Assembly (NCBI GenBank): GCA_025869455.1
Contig: JAOZVT010000739.1
Location: 1-6,112, forward strand
Length of the DNA: 6,112 bases
Source of the DNA: Prosthecobacter sp.
Lineage (GTDB): Bacteria; Verrucomicrobiota; Verrucomicrobiia; Verrucomicrobiales; Verrucomicrobiaceae
Reading direction: 5' to 3'
The position numbers were made by a program, and so were the translations under genes. Position 1 is the stretch's first letter; the number at the start of each line of letters is the position of its first letter. The notes under the pieces were generated by a model. That model saw only the letters and a list, made by a program, of their open reading frames with translations, ran no database searches and was not told where the DNA came from. Positions 5,693-6,112 of this stretch are shown one piece after another.

Positions 5693-6112
5693 ATGGATGC
5701 TTCAGCCGCCCACCAGCGCTCCATCACTGTTCTCGGAGCAGGCATCAGTGGCCTGACCTGTGCTCTGCGTTTGGCGGAGAAAGGTCATGCCGTTACCTTG
5801 ATCGAAGGTTCAGATCAACTGGGGGGGTTGGGAACTTTTTTTGAGCATGATTCACGCACTTTCGAAAAGTTCTATCACTGCACACTTCCTAGCGATGGAC
5901 CCTTGCTGGCAGTGCTGGACTCTCTCGGCCTAACCAAAGAGATATACTGGAAGCCCAGCTCCTTTGCTTATGCCCATGCGGGTGAGTTTTACCCGTTGAA
6001 TACGGCGGTGGATCTGCTGCGTTTCGCGCCGCTGCCTTTTTTAGACCGCCTCCGGGTGGGGATGACTGGCGCGTGGGGCCGTGTTTGCTCGGCCAAAGGA
6101 TTGGATGAAATC
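5693..6112 (+). CDS. FAD-dependent oxidoreductase, amine-oxidase/protoporphyrinogen-oxidase-like (3' end missing)
   Basis: The first 140 codons of a flavoprotein are open to the window edge. The N-terminus holds a dinucleotide-binding beta-alpha-beta unit: ITVLGAGISGLTCALRLAEKG (11-31, with the GxGxxG at 15-20), then TLIEGSDQLGG (35-45), where E38 should bind the adenosine ribose and LGG continues the FAD site. The following EKFYHCTLPSD (58-68) and GEFYPLNTAVDLLRF resemble bacterial NAD(P)/FAD-dependent oxidoreductases of the COG1232/1233 type that often sit in glycan gene clusters and are sometimes labelled protoporphyrinogen oxidase or UDP-galactopyranose mutase-like. No true haem role is implied by this context. 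The ATG at 5693 follows the GT2 stop by 6 bp, so the gene belongs to the same operon. No Shine-Dalgarno sequence is seen. Runs of seven G (5821-5827) and seven T (5836-5842) lie in the FAD region, but the frame stays open across both. Confidence 0.8.
   Translation, partial: MDASAAHQRSITVLGAGISGLTCALRLAEKGHAVTLIEGSDQLGGLGTFFEHDSRTFEKFYHCTLPSDGPLLAVLDSLGLTKEIYWKPSSFAYAHAGEFYPLNTAVDLLRFAPLPFLDRLRVGMTGAWGRVCSAKGLDEI

Noticed and set aside
5821..5842. G7 and T7 runs close together in the flavoprotein gene, as possible phase-variation or frameshift sites
   Set aside because: The runs simply encode the conserved Gly-Gly and a Phe-Phe, the frame is intact, and seven-base runs are short for switching.

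Overview
The window looks like part of a chromosome from a moderate-GC Gram-negative bacterium, most probably a verrucomicrobial lineage (Prosthecobacter/Verrucomicrobium-like). This is inferred from the style of the proteins (the YebC variant starting MGAQWK, the RlmM-like FtsJ-fold methyltransferase, the deacetylase with an SLDLDN motif) and from the lack of recognisable Shine-Dalgarno sequences. No marker gene proves it. There is no sign of IS elements, CRISPR, tRNA, rRNA or phage genes.

Left part (1-2442): two plus-strand methyltransferases face a minus-strand housekeeping gene. First is the C-terminal part of a plant-COMT-like O-methyltransferase, cut by the window edge. Second is a complete RlmM-like 2'-O-ribose methyltransferase with an intact K-D-K-E tetrad. 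Converging on it with an 18-bp gap is a yebC/TACO1-family gene. Its probable intrinsic terminator lies inside the 3' end of the methyltransferase gene.

Middle (2443-2746): a 304-bp divergent intergenic region. It is AT-rich at its right end, where overlapping candidate promoters point both ways. It also contains an 8-bp inverted repeat, and a small stem that could fold over the yebC start codon.

Right part (2747-6112): four tightly packed plus-strand genes, probably one operon for a surface glycan or glycolipid. They are a UDP-GlcNAc 2-epimerase (wecB/mnaA), a NodB-fold polysaccharide deacetylase starting with TTG, a GT2 polyprenyl-phosphate-type glycosyltransferase joined to the deacetylase by an ATGA overlap, and the N-terminal 140 codons of an FAD-dependent oxidoreductase of the amine-oxidase/protoporphyrinogen-oxidase-like group, cut by the right edge. 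A working model is that WecB makes UDP-ManNAc, the GT2 enzyme loads a sugar onto a lipid carrier, and the deacetylase exposes an amine on it. This parallels ArnC/ArnD and Francisella FlmF2/NaxD. The role of the oxidoreductase is unknown. I see no clearly novel system; the operon is the part most worth a second look.
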